Below are positions 1 through 5,772 of a stretch of 5,973 nucleotides of DNA, in pieces. The stretch's first letter is position 1. Each line of letters begins with the position of its first letter. The position numbers were made by a program, and so were the translations under genes. Origin of the DNA: Acetobacteraceae bacterium. Lineage in GTDB: Bacteria; Pseudomonadota; Alphaproteobacteria; Acetobacterales; Acetobacteraceae. Under the pieces are notes generated by a model. That model saw only the letters and a program-made list of their open reading frames with translations, did no database searches and was not told where the DNA came from. The stretch spans positions 1 through 5,973 of the forward strand of contig DAHWNE010000183.1 in the NCBI GenBank assembly GCA_027340195.1. The letters are read 5' to 3'.

Positions 1-26
1 GATGAATCATGCCGGAGTTGAGACAT
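1..26 (-). CDS. Possible start of a downstream gene, truncated by the window edge
   Basis: An ATG on the minus strand at 26-24 opens a frame (MSQLRHDS...) that is still open at the window edge. It is preceded by GGAAAGG at 40-34 with a 7-nt spacer, a good Shine-Dalgarno arrangement. The start lies 61 nt after the stop of the DUF35-lactonase gene, so it could be the next gene of the same minus-strand operon. Eight codons are too few to assign a family. The call rests only on the start codon and ribosome-binding site, and it could be chance. Confidence 0.27.
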
Positions 27-87
27 CAATCGGCCTTTCCGCGCCCTGCTAATGCGCCACGTAGGTGTCGTGCGGGCCGTCGGCGGT

Positions 88-1362
88 TCAGCCTCCGAAG
101 CGCGGCTTCGGCAGTCCTGAGACCCCCGGTCGCAGCGCGAACACCCGCCCGGCGTCCGGTTCGCCCGCCAGCGTCGCCGCGTCGAGACCGTCGCGCAGGC
201 TGGTGACATACAGCGTGCGCAGGTCTCCGTCGCCGAACGCTAGGCTGGTCGGGCGCGACACCGGCAGGGGGACACAAGCGACCAGCGCCCCATCCGGCGC
301 GTACCGCAGCAACTCCCCGGCTTCGACCGCCGCAACCCAGAGATACCCCTCGGCATCGACGATACAGCCATCGGGCCGCCCTTTCCGCCCGGCGAAATCG
401 GCGAACACCCGGCGCGGCCCGAGCGTGCCGGCCGCCAGGTCGAACCCATGGCCGAACACCGCGCGCGCGCCTGAATCGCAATGGTACATCGTGCGGTCAT
501 CCGGACTCCAGGCGATGCCATTAGAAATGATAACGCCGCCGGCCATACGGTGCACCGAACGGTCGGGATCCACCCGATACAGGTGCCCCACCGGGTCGCG
601 TAGCGAGCGCGCCATCGTGCCGGTCCAGAATCGGCCCTGGCGGTCGCAGGCGCCGTCGTTGAACCGCTCCAGTGCGAAATCGGGGCCGTCGGAGCCGGTC
701 GGGAAATCCTCGAACCGTCCGGCGGCCGGGTCGATCAGGCCGATTCCGTTGCGCCAAGCCATCAGCATCCCGCGGTCGCGGCGGAATGCATAGCTGCCGG
801 GCAGCCGCGGGAGCGCCCAGGACTCGATGGCACCCGCCCGCACGCGGCGGAACATCCGCCGGCCCACGACGTCGATCCAGAACAGCGCCTGGCTGTCCGG
901 GTCCCACAGCGGACATTCGCCGAGCGTGGCGCTCGGGCTGTCCGCGAGCACCTCCGGCGCAGGACGGAAACGCGGCAGGGCGATCTCGGGCGTCACCGGG
1001 TCGAACACCGCCTCCACCTTCATCCCGACGCGCGGGCCTTCGGGTGCGGCATCGATCAGGTTGGAGGTGAGGCGCGGCCCCTCGGCCAGTTCCACCTGCA
1101 CCACCGTATAGGGGATGTCGGCGGCGAAGGCGGGGAACCACGCCTTATGCACGCGGGTCCAAGTGGACACTATTCCGGTGCCCGCCGCGTCGCGCCATTC
1201 CAGCCGGTCGGAGAGACAGAACGGGCAGATGGGGCCGGGCGGCAGATGCGGGCGGGCGCAATCGGTGCACCAGGGCAGCGCCAGGACACCGCGCCGTGTG
1301 GCTGCCCAGAACGGGGAGGTGTCGGGGCCGATGCGCGGCAGGGGGCGGTCGTATGCGGGCAT
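88..1362 (-). CDS. Fusion protein: DUF35 zinc-ribbon/OB-fold domain + SMP-30/gluconolactonase domain
   Basis: A 424-residue protein with two complete domains. Residues 1-135 form a DUF35 acyl-CoA-associated module. An N-terminal helix with DTSPFW is followed by a rubredoxin-like zinc ribbon with cysteines 32, 35, 46 and 49 (CTDC, CPFC), then an OB-fold ending in the family's usual LPRFRPA tail. Residues 137-424 form a full-length SMP-30/gluconolactonase/regucalcin propeller. The metal and substrate residues appear intact: E149 (LGECPLW), N236 (RFNDG), N281 (SNGIAW) and D331 (PDGCIVD). DUF35 proteins are partners of thiolase-fold enzymes, and the thiolase-like gene lies 4 nt upstream, so the two probably form a complex. 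SMP-30 enzymes hydrolyse sugar and other lactones with a divalent metal; the substrate here is unknown. I chose ATG 1362 because it follows the upstream stop directly and matches DUF35 N-termini. An ATG at 1389 is in frame but would add 9 residues overlapping the thiolase. No strong ribosome-binding site is visible, which suggests translational coupling. Both domains are clear; the joint function is inference. Confidence 0.93.
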   Translation of the reverse strand: MPAYDRPLPRIGPDTSPFWAATRRGVLALPWCTDCARPHLPPGPICPFCLSDRLEWRDAAGTGIVSTWTRVHKAWFPAFAADIPYTVVQVELAEGPRLTSNLIDAAPEGPRVGMKVEAVFDPVTPEIALPRFRPAPEVLADSPSATLGECPLWDPDSQALFWIDVVGRRMFRRVRAGAIESWALPRLPGSYAFRRDRGMLMAWRNGIGLIDPAAGRFEDFPTGSDGPDFALERFNDGACDRQGRFWTGTMARSLRDPVGHLYRVDPDRSVHRMAGGVIISNGIAWSPDDRTMYHCDSGARAVFGHGFDLAAGTLGPRRVFADFAGRKGRPDGCIVDAEGYLWVAAVEAGELLRYAPDGALVACVPLPVSRPTSLAFGDGDLRTLYVTSLRDGLDAATLAGEPDAGRVFALRPGVSGLPKPRFGG

Positions 1363-1366
1363 GGGA

Positions 1367-2542
1367 TCAATTCCGGAACAGGATCGCATCGCCCCAGGCG
1401 GTGCCCCATTGCAGGCACGACGCAGCCGGGATCTGGCGCGGCCCGGCGGTGCCGCGCAATTGCCGCACGATCTCGGCGATCGAGTTCCAGCCGCCGACGT
1501 GCGCTTCCGACAGCAGACCGCCGGAGGTGTTCACCGGCAGTTCGCCGCCGAGCTCGATCCGCCCGCCCTGCACGAACGCCGCCGCTTCGCCCGGACCACA
1601 GAAACCGAACCGTTCCAGCGCGAACAACACGAGCGGGGAGAACGCGTCGTAGGTGTAGAACCCCTGCACCGCCTCCCGCCCGATCCCCGCCGTTTCATAC
1701 ACCGCCAGATCGCGTGCCCTCGCCGGCGCGGCGTCTACGATTTGCTGATTGATGCCGAGGCCGCGCGGGCCAAAGATGAACTCCTCCCGCCCGGCGCGGA
1801 TGCCCTGCATGCCGGCGATCCGTACCGGCGTCTGTCGCAGATCGCGCGCCCGTTCCTGGGTCGTGACCAGCGCTACCACCGCGCCGTCCGTCACCAAGCA
1901 GCAATCGAGGAGGCGCAGCGGATCGACGATCATGCGCGCGGCTTGGTGGTCCTCGATCGTGATCGGCGTGCGCATCACCGCGGCCGGGTTCGCGCTTGCG
2001 TGCTTACGCAGCGCCACCGGTACGGCGGCGAGTTGCGCCGAGGTGGCGCCATAGACCGCCATGTAGCGCTGCATCGCGAGCGCCGCGCCGCCGACCGGTG
2101 CGGTCAGGCCATAGGGCGGGGACTCCGCGTGGGTGCCGCCTTCCTCGCGGTTGCCCTCTACGTCGCCCGGCCCGCCCAGGATGTGGCGCTCGCGGGTGAA
2201 GCTGATCGCGGTGACGCAGGCGACCACCTCCGCCAGCCCCTGCGTGACGGCCATCGCCGCATGCTGAAGGCAATGGGTGACGAAGCGGCCGTGCAGCCAG
2301 CTCTGGTTCACGTAGCCGACATCGAGGCCAAACGCGTCCGCCACCCGGTCGTAGTCCGGGCCGAGCGGCCAGCCCATGTGGATCGACAGCCCATCGACGG
2401 CGTCGCGCGCGAGGCCGGAATCCTCCAGCGCCGCCTTGAACGCCACCGCGCCGAGCGCGAGCTGGCTGTCCGGCAGGCCGCGCCCGAAGCGCGAACAGCC
2501 GATGCCGACGATCGCCGCCTGGCGGGACGGGTCAGGCGTCAC
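1367..2542 (-). CDS. Thiolase-like protein (lipid-transfer/SCP-x type, Ltp2-like), possible retro-aldolase
   Basis: A 391-residue thiolase-fold protein. The start shows the typical AAIVGIGCSRFGRG strand; QHAAMAV (93-99), YGLTAP (144-149), LLDCCLVTDG (211-220), YDAFSP (298-303), GFCGPGE (313-319), VNTSGGLLSEAH (337-348) and RQLRG (360-364) are hallmarks of lipid-transfer-type thiolases. The acylating cysteine is missing: the aligned position falls in LHGRF (83-87), and C91 lies about six residues too late. Y298 and H348 are 50 residues apart, the same spacing as the catalytic Tyr294/Tyr344 I recall for Ltp2. H348 also aligns with the His of the canonical thiolase GHP motif. C376 lies in the C-terminal segment where true thiolases carry a second cysteine. 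The start is GTG at 2542, with GAGG at 2553-2550 and a 7-nt spacer. The partner gene with DUF35 follows 4 nt downstream, as in Ltp2-ChsH2 pairs. C-C bond cleavage or formation on an acyl-CoA is likely; the substrate is unknown. A non-catalytic scaffold is the alternative. Confidence 0.9.
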   Translation of the reverse strand: MTPDPSRQAAIVGIGCSRFGRGLPDSQLALGAVAFKAALEDSGLARDAVDGLSIHMGWPLGPDYDRVADAFGLDVGYVNQSWLHGRFVTHCLQHAAMAVTQGLAEVVACVTAISFTRERHILGGPGDVEGNREEGGTHAESPPYGLTAPVGGAALAMQRYMAVYGATSAQLAAVPVALRKHASANPAAVMRTPITIEDHQAARMIVDPLRLLDCCLVTDGAVVALVTTQERARDLRQTPVRIAGMQGIRAGREEFIFGPRGLGINQQIVDAAPARARDLAVYETAGIGREAVQGFYTYDAFSPLVLFALERFGFCGPGEAAAFVQGGRIELGGELPVNTSGGLLSEAHVGGWNSIAEIVRQLRGTAGPRQIPAASCLQWGTAWGDAILFRN

Positions 2543-2579
2543 CGGCTTGCCTCGCGCGATCGATGATGGCTTGCTGCAT
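2532..2579 (-). CDS. Possible 15-codon upstream ORF overlapping the thiolase start
   Basis: ATG at 2579-2577 opens MQQAIIDRARQAGDA and stops at TGA 2534-2532, overlapping the thiolase GTG (2542) in another frame. AAGGA at 2592-2588 lies 8 nt upstream, a better ribosome-binding site than the thiolase's own GAGG. A ribosome ending here would release 6 nt inside the thiolase gene, which suits translational coupling. The alternative is that one base is missing and this is the true N-terminus of the thiolase; however, GTG already gives a family-typical N-terminus. The encoded peptide matches nothing I recognise. Confidence 0.35.
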   Translation of the reverse strand: MQQAIIDRARQAGDA

Positions 2580-2674
2580 GCTGCGTTTCCTTCCCGCGGC
2601 CGGTATTATGGCGCACCGCGGGCGCCGGTCCAGTGGTGGGCGGCACGACGGAATGCACGGAGAACGGACGGACC
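2580..2674. promoter_or_regulatory. Divergent promoter region between the two operons
   Basis: These 95 bp separate the minus-strand upstream ORF from the dehydrogenase start and must hold both promoters unless transcription comes from outside. The only AT-rich core is 2604-2610. Read on the plus strand it gives TATTAT (2604-2609). Read on the minus strand it gives CATAAT (2610-2605), with TGGACC (2632-2627) 16 bp upstream as a weak -35 (4 of 6 matches to TTGACA). No convincing -35 is seen for the plus direction. The -10 cores of the two directions would overlap, so one bound regulator could control both operons. Confidence 0.45.
2593..2622. repeat. Inverted repeat around the shared -10 core (candidate operator)
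   Basis: CCCGCGG (2593-2599) and CCGCGGG (2616-2622) are perfect 7-bp inverted arms with a 16-bp spacer that contains the TATTAT/CATAAT core. Position and symmetry fit an operator for a dimeric regulator of the divergent operons. The arms are pure G/C in a GC-rich genome and each contains the self-complementary CCGCGG, so chance occurrence is quite possible. Confidence 0.3.
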
Positions 2675-3721
2675 ATGAAGGCGATAGTGGTGCGCGCGCC
2701 GGGCGGGCCGGACGCGCTGGTTGCCGAGGAGATTCCGCCGCCCGCGCTGCGCCGCAACGACGTGCGGATCCGCGTTGCCGCCTGTGGGGTGTGCTTCCAT
2801 GACGTCGTCACCCGCAACGGCACCCTGCGACGTGGCGTGGCGATGCCGCTAATCCCCGGCCATGAGGTCGCGGGCATCGTGGAATCGGTCGGCCCCGACG
2901 TGACCGGGTTTCGCCCCGGAGATCGCGTGGCAGCGGCGCAGCGGCGGCATATCTGCGGCCATTGCCGGTTCTGCCGTGGCGGGCGCGAGACCTCCTGCCG
3001 TGAGCAGGAGTTCCTGGGCGACGCGGGACTGAACGGCGGCTACGCTGAGCTCGTGTGCGTGGAGGAAGACAACCTCGTGACGGTGCCCGAGGGCGTGGCG
3101 CTGCAGGACGCCGCGATCGTCGCCTGCGCGATCGGCACCGAGCTCAACGCGGTCCGTGACGTGGGCCGGCTGCGTGAAGGCGAGCGGGCGCTAATCACCG
3201 GCGCCGGCGGCGGTCTCGGCATCCACGGCGTGCAGCTCGCGCATCTGGCCGGGGCGGAGGTCGTCGCGGTGACGGGCTCGGCGGCCAAGCGCGCCGCGCT
3301 GCTGGACGCCGGCGCGGATCATGTGGTGGTGGCGGCGCACGGCAGCGATTTCTCTGCGGCGGTGCGCGAAGTGTCCGGCGGGGAGGGGGTGGACGTTGCG
3401 ATCGACAACGTCGGCAGCCACGTGTTCGAGGCAACGCGGCGTAGCCTGGCCGAAGGCGCGCGCTGGGTGCTGGTGGGCCAACTCAGCGGCGATTTCGTCC
3501 GCTTCAATCCGGCGCAGCTGTTCCTGCGCGACATCGCGCTGCTGTCTGCGCGCAGCACCAGCCGCGCGCAACTGGCCGATGCGCTACGACTGGTGGCGCG
3601 GGGGCGCGTGCGTCCGGCGATCGCCGCCCGATTGTCGCTCGATCAGGCGGCGGAGGCGCATCGGATGATGGAACGCGCCGCACCGGTCGGGCGCATCCTG
3701 CTGTGCCCGGAGGCTGCATGA
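2675..3721 (+). CDS. Zinc-dependent alcohol dehydrogenase / reductase (MDR superfamily)
   Basis: A 348-residue medium-chain dehydrogenase/reductase. The N-terminal GroES-like catalytic domain (about 1-150) carries the catalytic-zinc set C40 (GVCFHD), H63-E64 (PGHE) and C151. The structural-zinc lobe has cysteines 94, 97, 100 and 108. The Rossmann domain follows, with GAGGGLGIHG (176-185) for NAD(P). The N-terminus (MKAIVV..PGGPDAL) and overall pattern resemble quinone-oxidoreductase/acryloyl-CoA-reductase-like members as well as alcohol dehydrogenases. It may therefore oxidise an alcohol, reduce an aldehyde or reduce an enoyl-CoA; the sequence does not decide. Start ATG 2675 gives the family N-terminus. 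GGAG at 2659-2662 is 12 nt upstream, rather far, with GGACGG closer. It is the first gene of the plus-strand pair, and its TGA overlaps the acyl-CoA synthetase ATG. All metal ligands are present, so it should be active. Confidence 0.92.
   Translation: MKAIVVRAPGGPDALVAEEIPPPALRRNDVRIRVAACGVCFHDVVTRNGTLRRGVAMPLIPGHEVAGIVESVGPDVTGFRPGDRVAAAQRRHICGHCRFCRGGRETSCREQEFLGDAGLNGGYAELVCVEEDNLVTVPEGVALQDAAIVACAIGTELNAVRDVGRLREGERALITGAGGGLGIHGVQLAHLAGAEVVAVTGSAAKRAALLDAGADHVVVAAHGSDFSAAVREVSGGEGVDVAIDNVGSHVFEATRRSLAEGARWVLVGQLSGDFVRFNPAQLFLRDIALLSARSTSRAQLADALRLVARGRVRPAIAARLSLDQAAEAHRMMERAAPVGRILLCPEAA
3709..3713 (+). promoter_or_regulatory. Ribosome-binding site of the acyl-CoA synthetase
   Basis: GGAGG inside the last codons of the dehydrogenase, 4 nt before ATG 3718. 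It decides the synthetase start against the in-frame GTG at 3703, and with the ATGA stop/start overlap it points to coupled translation. Confidence 0.7.
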
Positions 3722-5307
3722 ACAAAAGGCCCGGAGCCCGCACCGTCGGCGGGCTGCTCGACGCGCGCGCGGCGCAGGACGGCGCCCGCCTCGCTCTGCT
3801 GGGCGACGATGGCCAGCGCTACGATTTCGCCGAGCTGCGCGCGCGGGTGCGAGGGTTCGCGCGCGATCTGCTCGCACTCGGCCTGCGCCCGGGGGAGCGG
3901 CTGGCGATCCTGATGGGCAACCGGGCGGAATGGGTGCTGCTTGATCTGGCGGCGAAGCTGATCGGGGCGATCCCGGTCGGCATCAACACCTGGTCCACCG
4001 CCCGTGAGCTGGAATACGTGCTCGATCATTCCGGCGCCGCCGTGCTGGTCACCGCGGACCGGTTCCTGAAGGCCGATTTCGTGGCGATGCTGGATGGGTT
4101 GCGCCCGTGGGGCGAGCGGCTGCCCGCGCTGCGCCGGGTGGTGGTGCTGGGCGCCGGCGCGCGGGACGATACGCTGGAGTTCGCGCGCTTCGACGGCATG
4201 GGTGCGGCGGTCCTGGAGGCGGAACTGGACCGGCTGGCCGCGGCGGTGCGGCCGGAGGATCCGGGGATCCTGCTCTACACCTCGGGCTCCACCTCCCGGC
4301 CTAAGGGCGTGCTGCTCGCCCACCGCGGGCTGATCGAGAACATGTGGGACATCGGGGCCCGATTGCATCTCGATCCCGACGATCGGGTGTGGCTCGCGGT
4401 CTCGCTGTTCTGGGCGCTCGGCTCGGTGAACGCGCTGTTCGCCGCGTTCACCCACGGCGCGGCCGTGGTGTTGCAGGAACATTTCGAGGCCGGCGCGGCG
4501 GTGCGCCTGATCGCGGAGGCGCGCTGCACTGCGCTCTATGGCACGCCGAACATGCTGGCCGCGCTGCTGGCCCATCCCGGGCGCGGGCCGGACGACCTCG
4601 CGGGCGTGCGGAAATGCGCCACCATCGGCACGCCCGAGCAGATGCACCGAGCGATTGCCGACATTGCCCCGATGACGTGCCAGATCTACGGCATGACCGA
4701 AACCTACGGCAATTGCGCGGTGACGGATGCGGCCGATGCGGCGGAACTGCGCGCCACCACGGTGGGCGCCCCGCTTGCCGGCCAGCGCATCCGAATTGCC
4801 GACCCCGAAACGGGCCGCACGCTGGCGGCGGGCGAAACCGGGGAGATCCGCGTCAAGGGCCACGTAATGCTGGGCTACTACCGCGACCCCGAGCGCACGG
4901 CGGCAACGTTCGACGCCGACGGCTGGCTGCTGACCGGTGATCTGGGGTTCTTCGGCCCCGACGGACGGCTGCGCTTCCGCGGGCGGATCAAGGAGATGGT
5001 GAAGAGCGGCGGCATCAATATCGCGCCGGCCGAGGTGGAGGAGGTGCTGCAAACCCATCCCGCCGTGGCGCAGGCCTATGTGGTGGGGCTGCCGGACGCG
5101 GCACGCGACGAGGTGCTGGCGGCGGTGATCGTGCCCCGCCCCGGCGTAGCTCCGGATGCACCGGCGCTCGCCGAGCACTGCGCCGCCGCGCTGGCGGCCT
5201 ACAAGGTGCCACGCGTCTGGCGCGTGGTGGCGGAGACGGCGCTGCCGCTGACGGTGACGGGCAAGGTGCAGAAGAACCGCCTGGGCGAGTTGTTCACCGC
5301 CCCTTGA
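3718..5307 (+). CDS. AMP-forming acyl-CoA synthetase (fatty-acid/aryl-CoA ligase type)
   Basis: A 529-residue ANL-superfamily enzyme that adenylates a carboxylic acid with ATP and transfers it to CoA. The core motifs are complete: the P-loop YTSGSTSRPKGV (187-198), the YGMTE motif (324-328), the hinge and ATP-ribose region GWLLTGD (402-408) then RGRIKEMVKSGGINIAP (421-437), and the C-terminal catalytic lysine K516 in TGKVQK. Length is normal for a cytoplasmic acyl-CoA ligase, with no signal peptide or extra carrier domain. Start ATG 3718 overlaps the dehydrogenase stop as ATGA and has GGAGG upstream. The acyl pocket cannot be read reliably, so fatty, aromatic and steroid-type acids all remain possible. 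In this locus it most likely makes the CoA thioester used by the divergently encoded thiolase-like/DUF35 pair. Its 3' end overlaps by 14 bp the end of a decayed enoyl-CoA hydratase on the other strand. Family assignment is firm; substrate unknown. Confidence 0.95.
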   Translation: MNKRPGARTVGGLLDARAAQDGARLALLGDDGQRYDFAELRARVRGFARDLLALGLRPGERLAILMGNRAEWVLLDLAAKLIGAIPVGINTWSTARELEYVLDHSGAAVLVTADRFLKADFVAMLDGLRPWGERLPALRRVVVLGAGARDDTLEFARFDGMGAAVLEAELDRLAAAVRPEDPGILLYTSGSTSRPKGVLLAHRGLIENMWDIGARLHLDPDDRVWLAVSLFWALGSVNALFAAFTHGAAVVLQEHFEAGAAVRLIAEARCTALYGTPNMLAALLAHPGRGPDDLAGVRKCATIGTPEQMHRAIADIAPMTCQIYGMTETYGNCAVTDAADAAELRATTVGAPLAGQRIRIADPETGRTLAAGETGEIRVKGHVMLGYYRDPERTAATFDADGWLLTGDLGFFGPDGRLRFRGRIKEMVKSGGINIAPAEVEEVLQTHPAVAQAYVVGLPDAARDEVLAAVIVPRPGVAPDAPALAEHCAAALAAYKVPRVWRVVAETALPLTVTGKVQKNRLGELFTAP

Positions 5308-5503
5308 AGTGCACCTCCCGCCGTTCGGCGAAGGACGCGGAGCCCTCGCCGAGATCCTCGGTGCGGCTGGGATCATAGAACGAGCGCAATTACAGCCGCA
5401 GCGCGTCGTCCCTTGACAGTCCGACCGCGCGGCACATTACGCCCTCGGCGAGGCTCTGCGCCGGTGGCGCGCGGGCGGCCAGGTCCGCGGCGTAGTCAGG
5501 TAA
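5294..5503 (-). pseudogene. C-terminal remnant of an enoyl-CoA hydratase/isomerase (crotonase)
   Basis: The minus strand from about 5503 to TGA 5296-5294 reads as the end of a crotonase-family protein. LPDYAADLAAR, then QSLAEG and GLSRDDALRL, then an in-frame TAA (5392-5390), then LRSFYDPSRTEDLGEGSASF and AERREVHFKGR before the natural stop. The TED..EG..(S/A)FAE(K/R)R pattern is the C-terminal signature of the family. The two parts join in frame with no obvious gap, so a single substitution to TAA could explain the break. Upstream of about 5503 homology fades. A second frame gives WQLLAPDCDPPARITAAG (about 5566-5513), which may be more of the gene after a frameshift. The catalytic N-terminal two thirds is absent from all frames. 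The gene is tail-to-tail with the acyl-CoA synthetase, so it probably once served the same acyl-CoA pathway. A sequencing error could explain the TAA but not the missing body. Confidence 0.72.
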
Positions 5504-5635
5504 CCGCTGACCCCGGCTGCGGTGATCCGAGCCGGAGGATCGCAGTCGGGGGCCAGCAATTGCCAAAACCTCCAAGCGCAGGACAGTAGTCGACCTATTA
5601 TGCTGACTTGACGGGCCCCGCGCCGCGCGGCTCGC

Positions 5636-5666
5636 CGGCGGGTCTCAAAGTTGCACCGACCCGCCG
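5636..5666. repeat. 9-bp perfect inverted repeat
   Basis: CGGCGGGTC (5636-5644) and GACCCGCCG (5658-5666) are perfect 9-bp arms with a 13-nt spacer (TCAAAGTTGCACC). As RNA it would form a stable GC-rich hairpin. No T-run follows on either strand, so it is not a standard intrinsic terminator. It could be a hairpin at a transcript end, an operator, or a remnant of mobile DNA. Confidence 0.6.
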
Positions 5667-5699
5667 CTCCGGCTCTGTCGCGCGCGAGAGCGCTGCGGC

Positions 5700-5717
5700 A
5701 CCGTTGTTCTGAACGGT
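5700..5717. repeat. Inverted repeat 1 upstream of the XRE gene (candidate operator)
   Basis: ACCGTT (5700-5705), 6-nt spacer GTTCTG, AACGGT (5712-5717). It is 55 bp before the proposed XRE start and 3 bp from a second repeat of the same 6-6-6 design. Such sites are common operators for dimeric HTH regulators, so autoregulation by the neighbouring XRE protein is a reasonable inference. Confidence 0.45.
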
Positions 5718-5720
5718 CAG

Positions 5721-5738
5721 GAGGCGGGCAGACGCCTC
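5721..5738. repeat. Inverted repeat 2 upstream of the XRE gene (candidate operator)
   Basis: GAGGCG (5721-5726), 6-nt spacer GGCAGA, CGCCTC (5733-5738). Its centre lies 21 bp from that of the preceding repeat, two turns of the helix, so both would face the same side. The arm sequences differ from those of repeat 1, so a single protein need not bind both. Confidence 0.42.
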
Positions 5739-5760
5739 ACGGTATATTGTTCGCCGCGGT

Positions 5761-5766
5761 TATGAT
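5761..5766 (+). promoter_or_regulatory. -10-like hexamer just before the XRE start
   Basis: TATGAT matches the -10 consensus at five of six positions and sits 6 nt before ATG 5773. Transcription would then begin at or next to the ATG. No good -35 is found 16-18 bp upstream. An alternative AT-rich element, TATATT, is at 5743-5748. Confidence 0.35.
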
Positions 5767-5772
5767 ATCCCG

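Larger units (their letters stand above)
5504..5772. other. Non-coding stretch between the crotonase remnant and the XRE regulator
   Basis: No credible gene in any frame. The part next to 5503 may be further scrambled crotonase sequence. From 5636 to 5738 it contains three perfect inverted repeats, listed separately. From about 5740 it becomes noticeably AT-richer, as expected for a promoter of the following regulator. No oligo-T terminator and no insertion-sequence ends were seen. Confidence 0.6.

Noticed and set aside
65..793. 242-codon open frame on the plus strand opposite the lactonase domain
   Set aside because: Ser/Arg/Pro-rich shadow of the SMP-30 coding strand, with no motif.
1363..1389. 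Upstream ATG 1389 as the start of the DUF35-lactonase protein
   Set aside because: The added nine residues (MRSCSGIDP) are unlike DUF35 N-termini and overlap the thiolase gene; ATG 1362 fits the family and spacing.
1115..2566. 483-codon open frame on the plus strand opposite the thiolase-like gene
   Set aside because: Low-complexity Arg/His/Asp-rich translation with no domain, antisense to a clear thiolase-fold gene.
3703..3717. GTG 3703 as the synthetase start
   Set aside because: ATG 3718 has GGAGG 4 nt upstream and the ATGA overlap; GTG 3703 would precede that ribosome-binding site.
5319..5330. CGCCGTTCGGCG hairpin just after the synthetase as a terminator
   Set aside because: Short stem, no following T-run, and it lies within the crotonase C-terminal codons.
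3643..5376. 577-codon open frame on the minus strand opposite the acyl-CoA synthetase
   Set aside because: It is rich in His, Arg, Gln and Gly with no recognisable domain, and it mirrors the third-position GC bias of the strongly supported synthetase; a shadow frame.
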